Source: an uncultured Lachnospiraceae bacterium (GTDB lineage Bacteria > Bacillota > Clostridia > Lachnospirales > Lachnospiraceae). From it: 64,000 bases of DNA. The notes beneath the pieces are model-generated. The model had not been told where the DNA came from. It searched no databases and was given only the letters and a program-made list of their open reading frames with translations. The stretch is taken from contig CAMJHQ010000016.1 of the NCBI GenBank assembly GCA_946405625.1, positions 1-64,000 of the forward strand. The letters are read 5' to 3'. The number at the start of each line of letters is the position of its first letter. The first letter of the stretch is position 1. A program made the translations under genes and the position numbers. Below, in pieces: positions 49,873 through 59,812 of the stretch.

Positions 49873-50565
49873 TTGTTAAGTAAAGTATTTGAAAAAAGAA
49901 AGGATAACCTGTCAGCGTATAATTCAAGTATTTATGATGATCATATAGTTAAGGTTCTGCCGTATTATACACAGTATCATGCGCAGATCATCAGTCTGGT
50001 GGAGTCATATAAGCCGGGAAATATCAACTGGCTGGATACAGGCTGTGGTACCGGAACGCTCGCATCAATGGTATTTGGAAGAAGAGATGATGTGAAGTTC
50101 ACGCTATGTGACCCGTCTGAAAAAATGCTTGCCGAAGCTGAAAAGAAATTGAAAGGACATGATATAACCTTTATAAATAAAGCTTCCCATGAGTTTGAAT
50201 TTGATTCTGAATTCGATGTTATTACGGCTGTACAATGTCATCATTATTATCAGCCTGATGAGAGGGAAGAGGCGGTAAGAAATTGCTGCAAAGCATTGAA
50301 GGAATCGGGTGTCTTTGTAACATTTGAAAATATACGTATGTCAACAGATGAGAGTGATGCAATAGCACTGAATCGATGGGTTAAGTTTCTGGAAGATCAT
50401 GGAAACTCAAAGGAAGAAATACAGATGCAGCTTGATAGACGAGGAGTGGAAACATTTCCGATTACTATAGAAGAACATATAAATCTTCTCAGAAAATGTG
50501 GATTTAAATCTGTTGATCTGTTATGGACTTCATATCTTCAGGCCGGTTTATGGGCTGTGAAATGA
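49873..50565 (+). CDS. class I SAM-dependent methyltransferase
   Basis: 230 aa. SAM-binding motif I LDTGCGTGTLAS (about 55-66), motif II TLCDPSEKML (about 79-88) and VITAVQCHHYY (about 116-126). Substrate unknown. No ATG fits: TTG 49873 follows AAGGAG by about 9 nt. It lies upstream of an MFS transporter, separated by a repeat tract. Confidence 0.85.
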   Translation: MLSKVFEKRKDNLSAYNSSIYDDHIVKVLPYYTQYHAQIISLVESYKPGNINWLDTGCGTGTLASMVFGRRDDVKFTLCDPSEKMLAEAEKKLKGHDITFINKASHEFEFDSEFDVITAVQCHHYYQPDEREEAVRNCCKALKESGVFVTFENIRMSTDESDAIALNRWVKFLEDHGNSKEEIQMQLDRRGVETFPITIEEHINLLRKCGFKSVDLLWTSYLQAGLWAVK

Positions 50566-50634
50566 TGGCAGACTGAAAATGGTGACAGACTGTAAATTGA
50601 TGGCAGAATGAAGATGATGACAGACAGTAAAATA
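50563..50634 (+). repeat. 17-18-bp tandem repeat (4 copies) beginning at the stop codon
   Basis: Units TGATGGCAGACTGAAAA, TGGTGACAGACTGTAAAT, TGATGGCAGAATGAAGA and TGATGACAGACAGTAAAA follow each other from 50563. The first three bases are the methyltransferase's TGA stop. Confidence 0.85.
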
Positions 50635-50710
50635 TTGTCAAACTTCAAAAAAATCACAGCCTGTAATCTATGGTCAGGAATTCAAGAAAAATAAAGCCTG
50701 AGAGGGTACA

Positions 50711-51901
50711 ATGAGTTCAAATAATAAGTATAAAATGACAATAAAGGCTGCATATCTGGGATTTGTCGTGCAGGCAATAGTAAATAACTTTGTTCCGCTG
50801 CTATTTGTCAGAATGCAGTCAGAGTTCGGAATTCCGCTTGGAAAGATAACGCTTCTGATTACATTTAATTTCGGAGTTCAGCTCCTGATAGATATGTTTT
50901 CAGCACCGTTTATCGAGAAAATTGGCTATCGCGCATCAATGCTTCTGTCAAATGCATGCGTTGTAATAGGATTATTGCTTCTCACAGTATTGCCGGGACA
51001 ATTTGCAAGTCCTTTTATCGGAGTGCTTGTGTCGGTTTGTATATATGCGATCGGAGGAGGACTGCAGGAAGTGCTCGTCAGTCCAATAGTTGAGGCATGT
51101 CCTACAGAGAATAAGGAAGCTGCGATGAGTCTTCTTCATTCGGCATATTGTTGGGGACATATGGCGGTAGTTCTTCTATCAACCGTATTCTTTGCAGTTT
51201 TCGGTATATCTCGGTGGAGAATTATGGCGGCCTTGTGGTGTATAGTTCCGGTTATTGATTTTATACTGTTTACAAAGGTCCCTATAGCAAGACTGGAAGC
51301 GAATACCGAAGAAAATGTAGGAGTAAAAGAGCTGTTTAGGCAGGGCATTTTCTGGCTTATGTTTTTTATGATGTTTGCTGCAGGTGCATCTGAGCAGGCA
51401 GTAAGTCAGTGGTCATCGGCATTTGCAGAAAAAGGACTCGGAGTTTCGAAGACACTTGGAGATTTATTGGGACCTATGCTTTTTGCATTTTGCATGGCTT
51501 TATCACGAACACTATATGGAGTAAAGGGACAAAAGATAAGGCTAAATGTATTCATGGGTATATCTATAGTTCTCTGCATACTTTCGTATATTATCATAGT
51601 AATTGTACCTAACCCGCTGATAGCAATAATGGGCTGTGGTCTGACCGGACTCTCTGTCGGGATTTTTTGGCCGGGAACTTTCAGTACAGCATCAGCAAGG
51701 GTTAAGGGAAGAGGAACACTTTTGTTTGCACTTCTGGCACTTGCAGGTGATCTCGGATGTTCAGGTGGGCCTACACTTGCCGGAGCTATAGCAGCTATGC
51801 ATGAGGATAATATGAGAGTCGGAATCGGAGCTGCAATCATTTTTCCGGTGGTCATGGGAATAGGACTTCTTGTTATTAGAAATAAGCAAAATATTAATTG
51901 A
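50711..51901 (+). CDS. MFS transporter
   Basis: 396 aa with about 12 membrane helices and the motif-A-like loop FIEKIGYRASM (about 72-82). GGGLQEVLVSPIVEACP and AYCWGHMAVVLLSTV fall in the central helices, as in the fucose/glucose-permease-like (FucP/YihN-type) subfamily. Substrate unknown. Well separated from its neighbours, ended by a strong terminator. Confidence 0.82.
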   Translation: MSSNNKYKMTIKAAYLGFVVQAIVNNFVPLLFVRMQSEFGIPLGKITLLITFNFGVQLLIDMFSAPFIEKIGYRASMLLSNACVVIGLLLLTVLPGQFASPFIGVLVSVCIYAIGGGLQEVLVSPIVEACPTENKEAAMSLLHSAYCWGHMAVVLLSTVFFAVFGISRWRIMAALWCIVPVIDFILFTKVPIARLEANTEENVGVKELFRQGIFWLMFFMMFAAGASEQAVSQWSSAFAEKGLGVSKTLGDLLGPMLFAFCMALSRTLYGVKGQKIRLNVFMGISIVLCILSYIIIVIVPNPLIAIMGCGLTGLSVGIFWPGTFSTASARVKGRGTLLFALLALAGDLGCSGGPTLAGAIAAMHEDNMRVGIGAAIIFPVVMGIGLLVIRNKQNIN

Positions 51902-51910
51902 CACTACAGG

Positions 51911-51960
51911 TCGAACGTGTTAGACTATGGATCAGAAGGGTCTAACGCGTTCGATCTTTT
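51911..51960 (+). terminator. rho-independent terminator
   Basis: TCGAACGTGTTAGAC / GTCTAACGCGTTCGA 15-bp stem, then TCTTTTTATG. Confidence 0.88.
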
Positions 51961-51988
51961 TATGTGCACAGTTACAACGAGGTTTTTC

Positions 51989-53980
51989 ATGAAAGAACTA
52001 TTTGCAGAAATACTGAATATCAGCATATCGGCCGGAATACTTATTATAGTATGTGTATTAGTGCGCCTTATTTTCAGGAAAATGCCGAAATTCGTGAGAT
52101 GTCTGATGTGGCTTCTTGTAGCAGTCAGATTGGCGATTCCTTTTAATATTGAAAGCCCGATTAGCATGCAGCCGGCAAGAGAGTATGTGACGATTACCTA
52201 TGAAGAAGACATCACTGTATCATCTTATACTGTTTCTGAAGCAGGCTCCGATGAGGATAAGATTTCATTAGATATTTATGCAAATGAAGCTCCAAAGACT
52301 AATGATAGTTCAAATATCAAAGAAGGTAATATAAGAAAAAATATCGATATCATGTATGTGATGTCTGTTATCTGGATAATAGGAGTATCTGCAGTTATTG
52401 TTTATGCAGTGATTGCCTATATCAGACTTAGAAAACTGGTAGATGATGCAGTTCTGCTGAAAGACAACATTTATCAGTCAGAAAAAGTCGGTACAGCATT
52501 CGTACTTGGGATTATCAGTCCTAAGATTTATGTACCGTATGGACTTAACGCAAATGAATTATTTATTACTGTAAATCACGAAAAGGCACATTTAGCCAGA
52601 CGTGATCATTTTGTCAAACCATTTGGATTTATCATTACAGCAGTGTATTGGTTTAATCCGCTGGTATGGCTCGCGTATATCTTACTCTGTAAAGATATCG
52701 AGCTTGCTTGTGATGAGAAGGTTATAAAGAAAATTGGTTATGATAAGAAGAAAGAATATACACAGACTCTGCTGAATTTAAGTATTCCGAGAAAATATAT
52801 ATCGGCATGCCCGGTTGCTTTTGGCGAGGTCGGATTAAATGAAAGGATAAAAAACATTTTAAATATGAAAAAGGGAAAGAAGATTATTATTGTAACTGCA
52901 GTTGCTGTATGTGCGGTTATTGCTATATGCTTCCTGACTTATCCAAAAACTTCAAAGAATAATATAGAGGAGGCTTCTGAGGTTGCAGCTGCTGAAGAAA
53001 CAACAGAGGTAAAGGCAGTTGAAGAAGAAACTGAAGTTAAGGCTGCAGAGGAAACAACAGATTTTATCACTGAAATGAATTCTGAAATTAATGAGGAGAA
53101 TTCAGATAATGCTACAGTTATTGCAAGCAGTATTGATATTAATGATGAGAATTCAGCTGATTCAACAGTTATTTCCGGCAGTATTGATATTAATGATGAG
53201 AATTCAGCTAATGATGACAAAACATCAACTGATAAGTATGTCTATATAGTTAAAACAAGTGATGATAGAGTTATCGGTGAAACAATACTGGTCGACGGTG
53301 AAGAAGTAAATATAGTTCAGGCATATAATAATGAGGATTTTGCCAAGATATTTGCTCAGTCTATAGCTGCTTATGAAGAAGATGCATTTCCGGATGAAAA
53401 GGCTGTAGAAGCATTTAGTGAAGTATATGCTTCGGAATTTCCGGGTAAAACGGTATATTTACTTAATTCCGATAATAATGAAAATCCTATGAATACGGAA
53501 ATTCAATATATTTTTCATGATACAGGAGATAATACAGAATATATAATCGTTGAGGTCATACCGGTTAAACTCGGATCAACGGAAGGTATAGCATTTGATG
53601 ATGATCAGTCTACGATAGCTTTTCCGGTTATAGGAAGTGGGGCAGTAACCAGAGGATTCAGTGATGACCATAAGGGTTCAGATATCAGTGCCAAAGAAGG
53701 TACTGCCGTTGTCAGCTTATATGATGGAGAAGTAATAGAAACAGGATTCGATGATAAAGAAGGAAACTATATTATAATTCTTAATGATAAGGGCGGTACT
53801 GTAAAATATTCACACCTTCAGAATGAGTCAAATGTATCAGAGGGTGATGAAGTTAAATTGGGTACTGAGATTGGCAAGGTCGGATCGACAGGACAGTCAA
53901 CAGGCCCTCATGTACATATAGAAATTACAGATGAAAACGGACAGCAGATAGATCCGCTGAGTATAATTGAAATTAAGTAG
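51989..53980 (+). CDS. M56 (BlaR1-like) - M23 metallopeptidase fusion
   Basis: 663 aa. The N-terminal part is an M56/BlaR1-type integral membrane zinc protease: several helices, then HEKAHLARRDHF with HEKAH (about 204-208) and CKDIELACDEKVI as third ligand region. A further helix (about 295-315) leads to a repetitive acidic linker (SIDINDENSA units). The C-terminal M23 endopeptidase domain (about 545-660) has H/D in HKGSD and the HxH in GPHVHIE. M23 enzymes cut peptidoglycan cross-bridges or bind them. No BlaI-type repressor is adjacent. The start is ATG 51989 (GAGG upstream); the earlier ATG at 51917 lies in a terminator. Confidence 0.88.
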   Translation: MKELFAEILNISISAGILIIVCVLVRLIFRKMPKFVRCLMWLLVAVRLAIPFNIESPISMQPAREYVTITYEEDITVSSYTVSEAGSDEDKISLDIYANEAPKTNDSSNIKEGNIRKNIDIMYVMSVIWIIGVSAVIVYAVIAYIRLRKLVDDAVLLKDNIYQSEKVGTAFVLGIISPKIYVPYGLNANELFITVNHEKAHLARRDHFVKPFGFIITAVYWFNPLVWLAYILLCKDIELACDEKVIKKIGYDKKKEYTQTLLNLSIPRKYISACPVAFGEVGLNERIKNILNMKKGKKIIIVTAVAVCAVIAICFLTYPKTSKNNIEEASEVAAAEETTEVKAVEEETEVKAAEETTDFITEMNSEINEENSDNATVIASSIDINDENSADSTVISGSIDINDENSANDDKTSTDKYVYIVKTSDDRVIGETILVDGEEVNIVQAYNNEDFAKIFAQSIAAYEEDAFPDEKAVEAFSEVYASEFPGKTVYLLNSDNNENPMNTEIQYIFHDTGDNTEYIIVEVIPVKLGSTEGIAFDDDQSTIAFPVIGSGAVTRGFSDDHKGSDISAKEGTAVVSLYDGEVIETGFDDKEGNYIIILNDKGGTVKYSHLQNESNVSEGDEVKLGTEIGKVGSTGQSTGPHVHIEITDENGQQIDPLSIIEIK

Positions 53981-54058
53981 ATCGGGATGTTTGACCCCGT
54001 TTTCTACACACTAGTATCTTAATTGAATAAGCTTCACAGAAGATGTGAGCAAAATTAT

Positions 54059-54098
54059 AAACCTATGAGAAATATGATTTAATCTCATAGGTTTTTTT
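54059..54098 (+). terminator. rho-independent terminator
   Basis: AAACCTATGAGA / TCTCATAGGTTTTTTT with a 12-nt loop. Confidence 0.9.
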
Positions 54099-54210
54099 GT
54101 AACGTTTTGAATTTCGGTCGTCATATATAGGAAAGATAAGGTAGTGAATAAATAAAAAACTAACTTCCCTTTTTACATATTTATTGATATTATGATTATC
54201 AAGAAAGAGC

Positions 54211-54220
54211 GAAACGTTTC
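54211..54220. promoter_or_regulatory. GAAACGTTTC palindrome, candidate LacI/CcpA-family operator
   Basis: A 10-bp perfect palindrome inside CGAAACGTTTCAC, 150 bp upstream of the response-regulator gene. The centre CG with flanking GAAA/TTTC resembles operators of LacI-family proteins; it deviates from the cre consensus. Otherwise the 270 bp from the terminator to 54372 show no gene. Confidence 0.4.
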
Positions 54221-54372
54221 ACTCAAACAGATCAATTACAAAGTGATTTATGTAGGACTTTTAATGGATTTAAGGTATATATTTTGAGCGAATCGGTTTG
54301 AGGATTGCCTTATCGATTCGAGTCGTGACATTTGGAATTTGGGATAGTCATGTAAATCGGGAGGTTCGTTAT

Positions 54373-55647
54373 ATGTATACGATAGTCTTTGCCGATGACG
54401 AAGAAGAGGTTCGTCAGGCGATAATTCAAAAGGTTGCATGGAATGATATAGGTTATGAATTTGTAGGTGAAGCCGGTAACGGAGCTGAGGCATTGGAGCT
54501 TGTGGAGAAGCTCAGGCCTGATGTTCTGCTTACCGATATTCAGATGCCTTTTATATCGGGAATTGAACTGGCAAGACAGGTCAGAGAGATTCATCCTTCT
54601 ACGCAGATTGTATTTTTAAGCGGCCATGATGACTTCACATATGCACAGAAGGCTATTCAGTATAACATAATCAGTTATCTTCTTAAGCCTATATCGGCTG
54701 CTGAGCTTACAGAAGAGCTTGCTAAGATCAAGATTAAGATCGATGAACAGTTCCGCTTGTTTACTGATGGAGTCAGTGAACCGGGTAAAGAAGCTGTAAT
54801 GCCATTCTTCATGTCGCTTCTCTTAGATGAATTCCAGGTTGAGAATGATGAAGAGCGTGATAAGGAACTGAATCAAAAACTGGTTGATATGGCTATTACA
54901 GACAGAGCGGATAATGATTATCTGTATACGGTCATGTCAGTAAGTATCTTAAATGAAGCGGAAGAAAATGTGACCGTTGAGGAAAATGTAAATTCAATCG
55001 ATTCTGTTTTAAAGAAGTATTTTAAATCGGAAAGCTTCTTTATCAACGGAAAGATCACTTCGATTTTAATGTCAGGTAAGAGAGGATTTGACAAATACTT
55101 ACATATAGCGGTTGAAGAAATCTGTGAGAAGGTAAGAAGAATCATGGGAAGGGATTCCGGTATCGGAATCGGAAGGCTCGAGAAGGGGCTTTCCAGCATA
55201 CATAAAGCTTATGTTGAGTCTGTTAAGGCAATCGGATATTCCACAAAGCATAAGAAGGGTATTTTCTTTATCGAAGATATGGAGAAGAATAAAAACAGCG
55301 CTGAGATGATAAGCGAGAAAGCCCTTGAGATCATAAACAGCAGTTATATGAACCCGGAAATATCTTTGGTATCCGTAAGCAGGGAAATAGCTGTCAGTCC
55401 TAACTATTTAAGTGCACTTATAAAGAAAACGACAGGCTCTACATTTATTGATCTCTTAACTAAGAAAAGAATTGATGTCGCAACGGATATGCTTCTGCAT
55501 TCAAGCTTTAAGGTCAGGGAAATTGCAGAGCAGTGTGGATATAACGATCAGCATTATTTCAGTTACAGCTTTAAGAAGGTGACGGGAGTATCTCCGAATG
55601 CTTATCGGAGAGGAGATTCAGAGGATTCTGTATCGAATGGAAAGTAA
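54373..55647 (+). CDS. YesN-type response regulator (receiver + AraC HTH)
   Basis: 424 aa. Receiver domain (about 1-120): DDEEE pocket (7-11), phospho-Asp in VLLTDIQMPF (about 56), LKPIS Lys (about 106). A middle region of about 180 aa leads to an AraC-type double HTH (about 320-415; VSREIAVSPNYLSALIKKTTG and VREIAEQCGYNDQHYFSYSFKKVTG). GGGAGG sets the start at ATG 54373. Overlaps the kinase gene by 11 bp. Likely controls the sugar uptake genes downstream. Confidence 0.92.
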   Translation: MYTIVFADDEEEVRQAIIQKVAWNDIGYEFVGEAGNGAEALELVEKLRPDVLLTDIQMPFISGIELARQVREIHPSTQIVFLSGHDDFTYAQKAIQYNIISYLLKPISAAELTEELAKIKIKIDEQFRLFTDGVSEPGKEAVMPFFMSLLLDEFQVENDEERDKELNQKLVDMAITDRADNDYLYTVMSVSILNEAEENVTVEENVNSIDSVLKKYFKSESFFINGKITSILMSGKRGFDKYLHIAVEEICEKVRRIMGRDSGIGIGRLEKGLSSIHKAYVESVKAIGYSTKHKKGIFFIEDMEKNKNSAEMISEKALEIINSSYMNPEISLVSVSREIAVSPNYLSALIKKTTGSTFIDLLTKKRIDVATDMLLHSSFKVREIAEQCGYNDQHYFSYSFKKVTGVSPNAYRRGDSEDSVSNGK

Positions 55648-57403
55648 GAAAAACAAGGACAAGAGTAACAATAAAGACAGTAAGGACATTAGTAAGAGTA
55701 AGGACAAACGTTTCAGAAAACATCTTTCACTGTCGTCGGTTATGACATACGTTGTTGTATGTCTTGTTTTTGTGGCTTGCATAGTCGGTGTTGTTGTTTT
55801 CGCGCATATGTACAGAAATTCGGTTGAACAGAATGCCATAACAAACAGTGATCAGGTTGTTACCCAGGTTGAAAATATGATCACCAATTATATCGATGAT
55901 ATGAGTGGGATCATGGAGATGGTGCGGCTGAATATGAATGCCGAAGATGAAGAAAAGAACGATTTTTTCCTAAATCTTCTTTATATAAGGAAAGACGTTG
56001 AGGCGATTACGGTGCACTCCGGTGACGGAGGAATGATCTCGTGCTGGTCCAAGGGAAATACGTTGAAAGAGCACATCAAGAATAATCTTTCTTATACAAA
56101 GCTTGAAAATGATGAGCTTTTCATATCTGCTCCGCATGTTCAGAATATCTTTAAAGATTACTATCCGTGGGTGGTTACATTTTCCCAGAAAATAAAGTCT
56201 GACGGGGATGATTCCGCTCAGGTTTCAATGGATATCAGGTTTGCAAATATGGCAAGTTATGTGGATGCTGTCGGAATCGGTACTCACGGATATTGTTATA
56301 TTGCAGATAAGGACGGAAATATAGTTTACCATCCTCAGCAGCAGCTTATATATGCAGGATTAAAGGAAGAGCAGAGCGACAATATCAGGAATTATGATGA
56401 CGGGACGCATACGGAAAACGGGATTATCTACACGATCCATTCGCTTGATAACTGTGACTGGAGAATAATCGGTGTAAGCTATGTTGATGAACTTATCGAG
56501 TCTAAGGTTGCGGGAATGATCAGAGTCGTTCTTTTTGTTGCGGTTATGGTTATCCTGGCAACGGTACTTACAGGCTCTGTTCTTGCAAAGACATTCTCGA
56601 AACCTGCTAAACAGCTGGCTGCGGCTATGAGGAGATTTGTGAGGGAGGCGGAAAGCTTCGAGTTTTATCCGGTTGAAGGAACAGAGGAAATTGAAGCACT
56701 TTCCGATTCCTTCGGACAGATGGTTCTTCAGATCCAGGAACTGATGGATAAGGTACGTAATGAGGAGATCACACTCAGAAAGACCGAGCTGAGTGCTCTT
56801 CAGGCACAGATCAATCCGCATTTCCTATATAATACGCTGGATTCAGTGGCATGGATGTGTGAGGTCGGTAGAACAGGAGAAGCTATAGAAATGGTCAATT
56901 CTCTTGCAAGATTGTTCCGAATAAGCATCAGTAAGGGACATGAGCTTATCACGGTAGATCAGGAGCTTCAGCATGCGGAATGTTATCTGAAAATACAGAA
57001 ATTCAGATATAAGAATCAGTTTAATTATTCCTTTAAGGTAGATGAAAGCCTCAAGGGTTATCTCTGTAACAAGATCACACTTCAGCCTCTTATAGAGAAT
57101 TCGCTTGTTCACGGCCTCGATATGAGTGAGGAAGGCGAGATACTGATAGAGGTTTATGAAGACGGAGATGATATAGTTATGGCGGTTTCGGATAATGGTG
57201 TCGGCATGACAGAAGAGCAGTGTGAAGAAATCTTACGTAAGGATGTTAACAGGAAGAGCGGAATAGGCATCAAAAATGTAAATGACAGAGTTAAGATATA
57301 TTTCGGTGACAAGTATGGTGTAACCATTTCCAGTGAGTTGGATGAAGGAACGAGAATGGAATTACATATGCCGAAGATATTGGAGGAGAATTATGAAATG
57401 TAG
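55637..57403 (+). CDS. YesM-type sensor histidine kinase
   Basis: 588 aa. Basic N-terminal tail, membrane helix (about 38-58), an extracytoplasmic sensor region (about 60-290, Cache-like), second helix (about 296-318), HAMP, then the His_kinase domain with QAQINPHFLYNTLDSVAW (phosphoacceptor His about 396) and an ATPase domain (LIENSLVHG, DNGVGM, SGIGIKNVNDRV). It overlaps genes on both sides by 11 bp. An in-frame ATG at 55598 could add 13 residues. Probably senses sugar with the binding lipoprotein that follows. Confidence 0.9.
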   Translation: MESKKNKDKSNNKDSKDISKSKDKRFRKHLSLSSVMTYVVVCLVFVACIVGVVVFAHMYRNSVEQNAITNSDQVVTQVENMITNYIDDMSGIMEMVRLNMNAEDEEKNDFFLNLLYIRKDVEAITVHSGDGGMISCWSKGNTLKEHIKNNLSYTKLENDELFISAPHVQNIFKDYYPWVVTFSQKIKSDGDDSAQVSMDIRFANMASYVDAVGIGTHGYCYIADKDGNIVYHPQQQLIYAGLKEEQSDNIRNYDDGTHTENGIIYTIHSLDNCDWRIIGVSYVDELIESKVAGMIRVVLFVAVMVILATVLTGSVLAKTFSKPAKQLAAAMRRFVREAESFEFYPVEGTEEIEALSDSFGQMVLQIQELMDKVRNEEITLRKTELSALQAQINPHFLYNTLDSVAWMCEVGRTGEAIEMVNSLARLFRISISKGHELITVDQELQHAECYLKIQKFRYKNQFNYSFKVDESLKGYLCNKITLQPLIENSLVHGLDMSEEGEILIEVYEDGDDIVMAVSDNGVGMTEEQCEEILRKDVNRKSGIGIKNVNDRVKIYFGDKYGVTISSELDEGTRMELHMPKILEENYEM

Positions 57404-58394
57404 CGGAAAAATCAGAAGAACTGCCGCTTGCCTTATCATATGTTTCGGAATAGCTGTCTTTACTGCCTGTGGATTATATGATAAGGACATAGGTGCAGAC
57501 AGGTCGAAGGTATATGTTGCGGTTATTACGAAGTCGACAACTTCCGAATATTGGAAAACAACATTTGCGGGTGCCAATGCAGCGGGAGCGGAATATAACC
57601 TCGTGGTAACATATGATGGGCCGGAAAATGAAGAGGATTATGAAACTCAGAATAATATGATACGTAAGGCTGTAAGTGACGGAGCTGATGCTATCGTCTT
57701 CTCGGCGGTTGATTATAATGCAAATGCGTCGGCTATCAATGAAGCCGTGGAAGACGGAGTCAAGGTTGTCGTTATAGACAGCGACGTAAATAGTGATCTT
57801 GTAAGCTGCAGGATCAGTACAGATAATTATAAAGCCGGACAGATGGTCGGAGAGGCCGTGGTTTCGGGAGATGAGGATTTATTTAAAGTCGGGATAGTTA
57901 ACTTTGATCAGAACTCGGAGAATGGACAGCAGAGAGAAAAGGGCTTCCGTGATTCGGTGGAAGGTAATGATAAAGTTTCTATTATTTCCGCTGTTCATGT
58001 TAATTCGACAACAGAGGAAGCAAAGCAGGCTACTATAAAGATGCTTGAGGATAATCCGGAGATTAATATCATTGTTACATTTAATGAGTGGACAAGCCTC
58101 GGCGTAGGATATGCGGTCCAGGAACTCGGGATGGCCGAGAAAGTCAGGGTTGTTGCCTTTGACAGTAATGTGGTTTCAGTCGGAATGCTTGAAACCGGAG
58201 AGGTTGATGCACTGATCGTACAGAACCCATATGCAATGGGATATCTGGGTGTTGAATATGCCTGTATGCTTATCAACGGTGAGAAGATCAAAGAGACGGA
58301 TATTGATACTACAACCACGCTGATCACCCGAGAAAATATGTATATTCCGGATAATCAGAAGGTACTTTTCCCGTTCGAACAGATAAAAAATTAA
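57393..58394 (+). CDS. periplasmic-binding-protein-like lipoprotein, probable sensor partner
   Basis: 333 aa. Lipobox VFTACG (near residue 26), then a ribose/galactose-binding-protein fold (PBP type I): VYVAVITKSTTSEYWKTTFAGANAAG and VVAFDSNVVSVGMLETGEVDALIVQNPY. GGAGGAG precedes ATG 57393. Its gene overlaps the kinase gene by 11 bp instead of lying with the transporter. That recalls systems such as XylFII-LytS, where a dedicated binding protein presents sugar to the kinase. It is therefore likelier a sensor than a transport component. Confidence 0.82.
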   Translation: MKCSGKIRRTAACLIICFGIAVFTACGLYDKDIGADRSKVYVAVITKSTTSEYWKTTFAGANAAGAEYNLVVTYDGPENEEDYETQNNMIRKAVSDGADAIVFSAVDYNANASAINEAVEDGVKVVVIDSDVNSDLVSCRISTDNYKAGQMVGEAVVSGDEDLFKVGIVNFDQNSENGQQREKGFRDSVEGNDKVSIISAVHVNSTTEEAKQATIKMLEDNPEINIIVTFNEWTSLGVGYAVQELGMAEKVRVVAFDSNVVSVGMLETGEVDALIVQNPYAMGYLGVEYACMLINGEKIKETDIDTTTTLITRENMYIPDNQKVLFPFEQIKN

Positions 58395-58502
58395 ACATTA
58401 TTCAGTAAGATATCGCATTTTTATATTTACCCTCCGATGTTAGAATCAATTCGTAATTAACCGAAAGGTTACGGATTATTCAGATATTGGAGGGTATTTG
58501 TT

Positions 58503-59702
58503 ATGAGAAAGAAATTGATTTCATCTTTTCTGTGTTTGATGATGACTGCAGCGCTCTTTACCGGATGCGGCAGCAGCGGTGGAAACGGAGGCGGCAGCGG
58601 AAGTGCCGGCGGCGGAGATGCAGCCGTTACCGAGGCAGCTACTGAAGCTGCAAAGGAAGACAAGGGCGATAATACATCAACCAGTAAGGATGTAAAGGTC
58701 ACTGTATTCTGGTATGAAGAGAGCGATGTTTATCTCAGCTCGGTTCGTACAGCGTTAAATAAAGAGCTGGATGGCCTCGGAGTTGAGTATGACAATCAGT
58801 TTGCTGCTAACGATCAGGCTAAGCAGATCGATCAGATCAAGACAGCTATAGCTAACGGATCTAATCTTTTGGTTGTTAATATCGTTACATCCGGTGCTCC
58901 TGATACTGCTGAAGATATAATCGCTGCAGCAGGTGATATTCCGGTTATCTTCTTTAACCGTGCAATCGGAACAGACGGAAGTGATGTAACTGTTCTTAAC
59001 GGACATGAAAGCTCATGCTTCATCGGTACTGATGCTCCTGAAGCAGGTCATATGCAGGGAAAGATGATCGGCGATTATATCCTTGCTAATTATGATGATA
59101 TCGATATCAACAAGGATGGAGTTATCTCTTATGCAATGATGAAGGGTGATGAAGCTAATATTGAGGCTATCTATCGTACACAGTACGGTGTTGAAGATGC
59201 TGATGCAGTACTTACAGCTGCCGGAAAGCCTGCACTTAAGTATTTCGATGAGAACAATACTGATAAATATCAGGTAGACCTTGGTGGTGCATGGTCAGCT
59301 CAGGCAGCTAAGGATTATATGGATACTAACCTTGTATCCTTTAACGAAGCTAACGGAAATATGATCGAGCTTGTAATCTGCAACAATGATGGTATGGCTG
59401 AAGGTGTTGTAGCTTCACTTCAGGGTAAGGGCTATAACAAAGACGGCGGACATGTAGTTCCTGTATTCGGTGTTGATGCTACAGAGAATGCAAAGGCACT
59501 TATAGCAGATGGAGCTATGACAGGAACAGTAAAGCAGGATGCAGAAGGTATGGCAGCCGCTATTGCTCAGTCAGTAAAGGGTATTGCAGACGGAAAGACT
59601 CCTGAAGCAGCACTTGCAGCTTTAAGCGATTCTCGTTTCAGTATAGCATCAGATTGCTCAAAGAAGCTTTTCATAGCTTATGCTCCTTATACAGGACAAT
59701 AG
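58503..59702 (+). CDS. mglB: galactose/methylgalactoside-binding lipoprotein MglB
   Basis: 399 aa. Lipobox LFTGCG (near residue 20), Gly/Ser/Ala-rich linker, then the sugar-binding fold. The calcium-binding loop DINKDGVISY (about 200-209) is diagnostic of the galactose/glucose-binding MglB branch. IGTDAPEAGHMQGK and ELVICNNDGMAEGVV are sugar-pocket segments. Strong GGAGGG site; codon bias suggests high expression. First gene of the transporter operon, with a terminator-like hairpin before mglA that would favour excess binding protein. Confidence 0.92.
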   Translation: MRKKLISSFLCLMMTAALFTGCGSSGGNGGGSGSAGGGDAAVTEAATEAAKEDKGDNTSTSKDVKVTVFWYEESDVYLSSVRTALNKELDGLGVEYDNQFAANDQAKQIDQIKTAIANGSNLLVVNIVTSGAPDTAEDIIAAAGDIPVIFFNRAIGTDGSDVTVLNGHESSCFIGTDAPEAGHMQGKMIGDYILANYDDIDINKDGVISYAMMKGDEANIEAIYRTQYGVEDADAVLTAAGKPALKYFDENNTDKYQVDLGGAWSAQAAKDYMDTNLVSFNEANGNMIELVICNNDGMAEGVVASLQGKGYNKDGGHVVPVFGVDATENAKALIADGAMTGTVKQDAEGMAAAIAQSVKGIADGKTPEAALAALSDSRFSIASDCSKKLFIAYAPYTGQ

Positions 59703-59725
59703 AATACAAAGCTGAACATTTTAGT

Positions 59726-59759
59726 AAAGCAGCTGTCGTAAATCTGGCAGCTGCTTTTT
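59726..59759 (+). terminator. intra-operon terminator/attenuator
   Basis: AAAGCAGCTG / CAGCTGCTTTTT between mglB and mglA. Probably partial, setting binding-protein excess over the membrane parts. Confidence 0.75.
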
Positions 59760-59812
59760 CTAAAATGTAAATAGTGCGAATACATTTTATCGGAAAGGGA
59801 GGAACACGTGAT

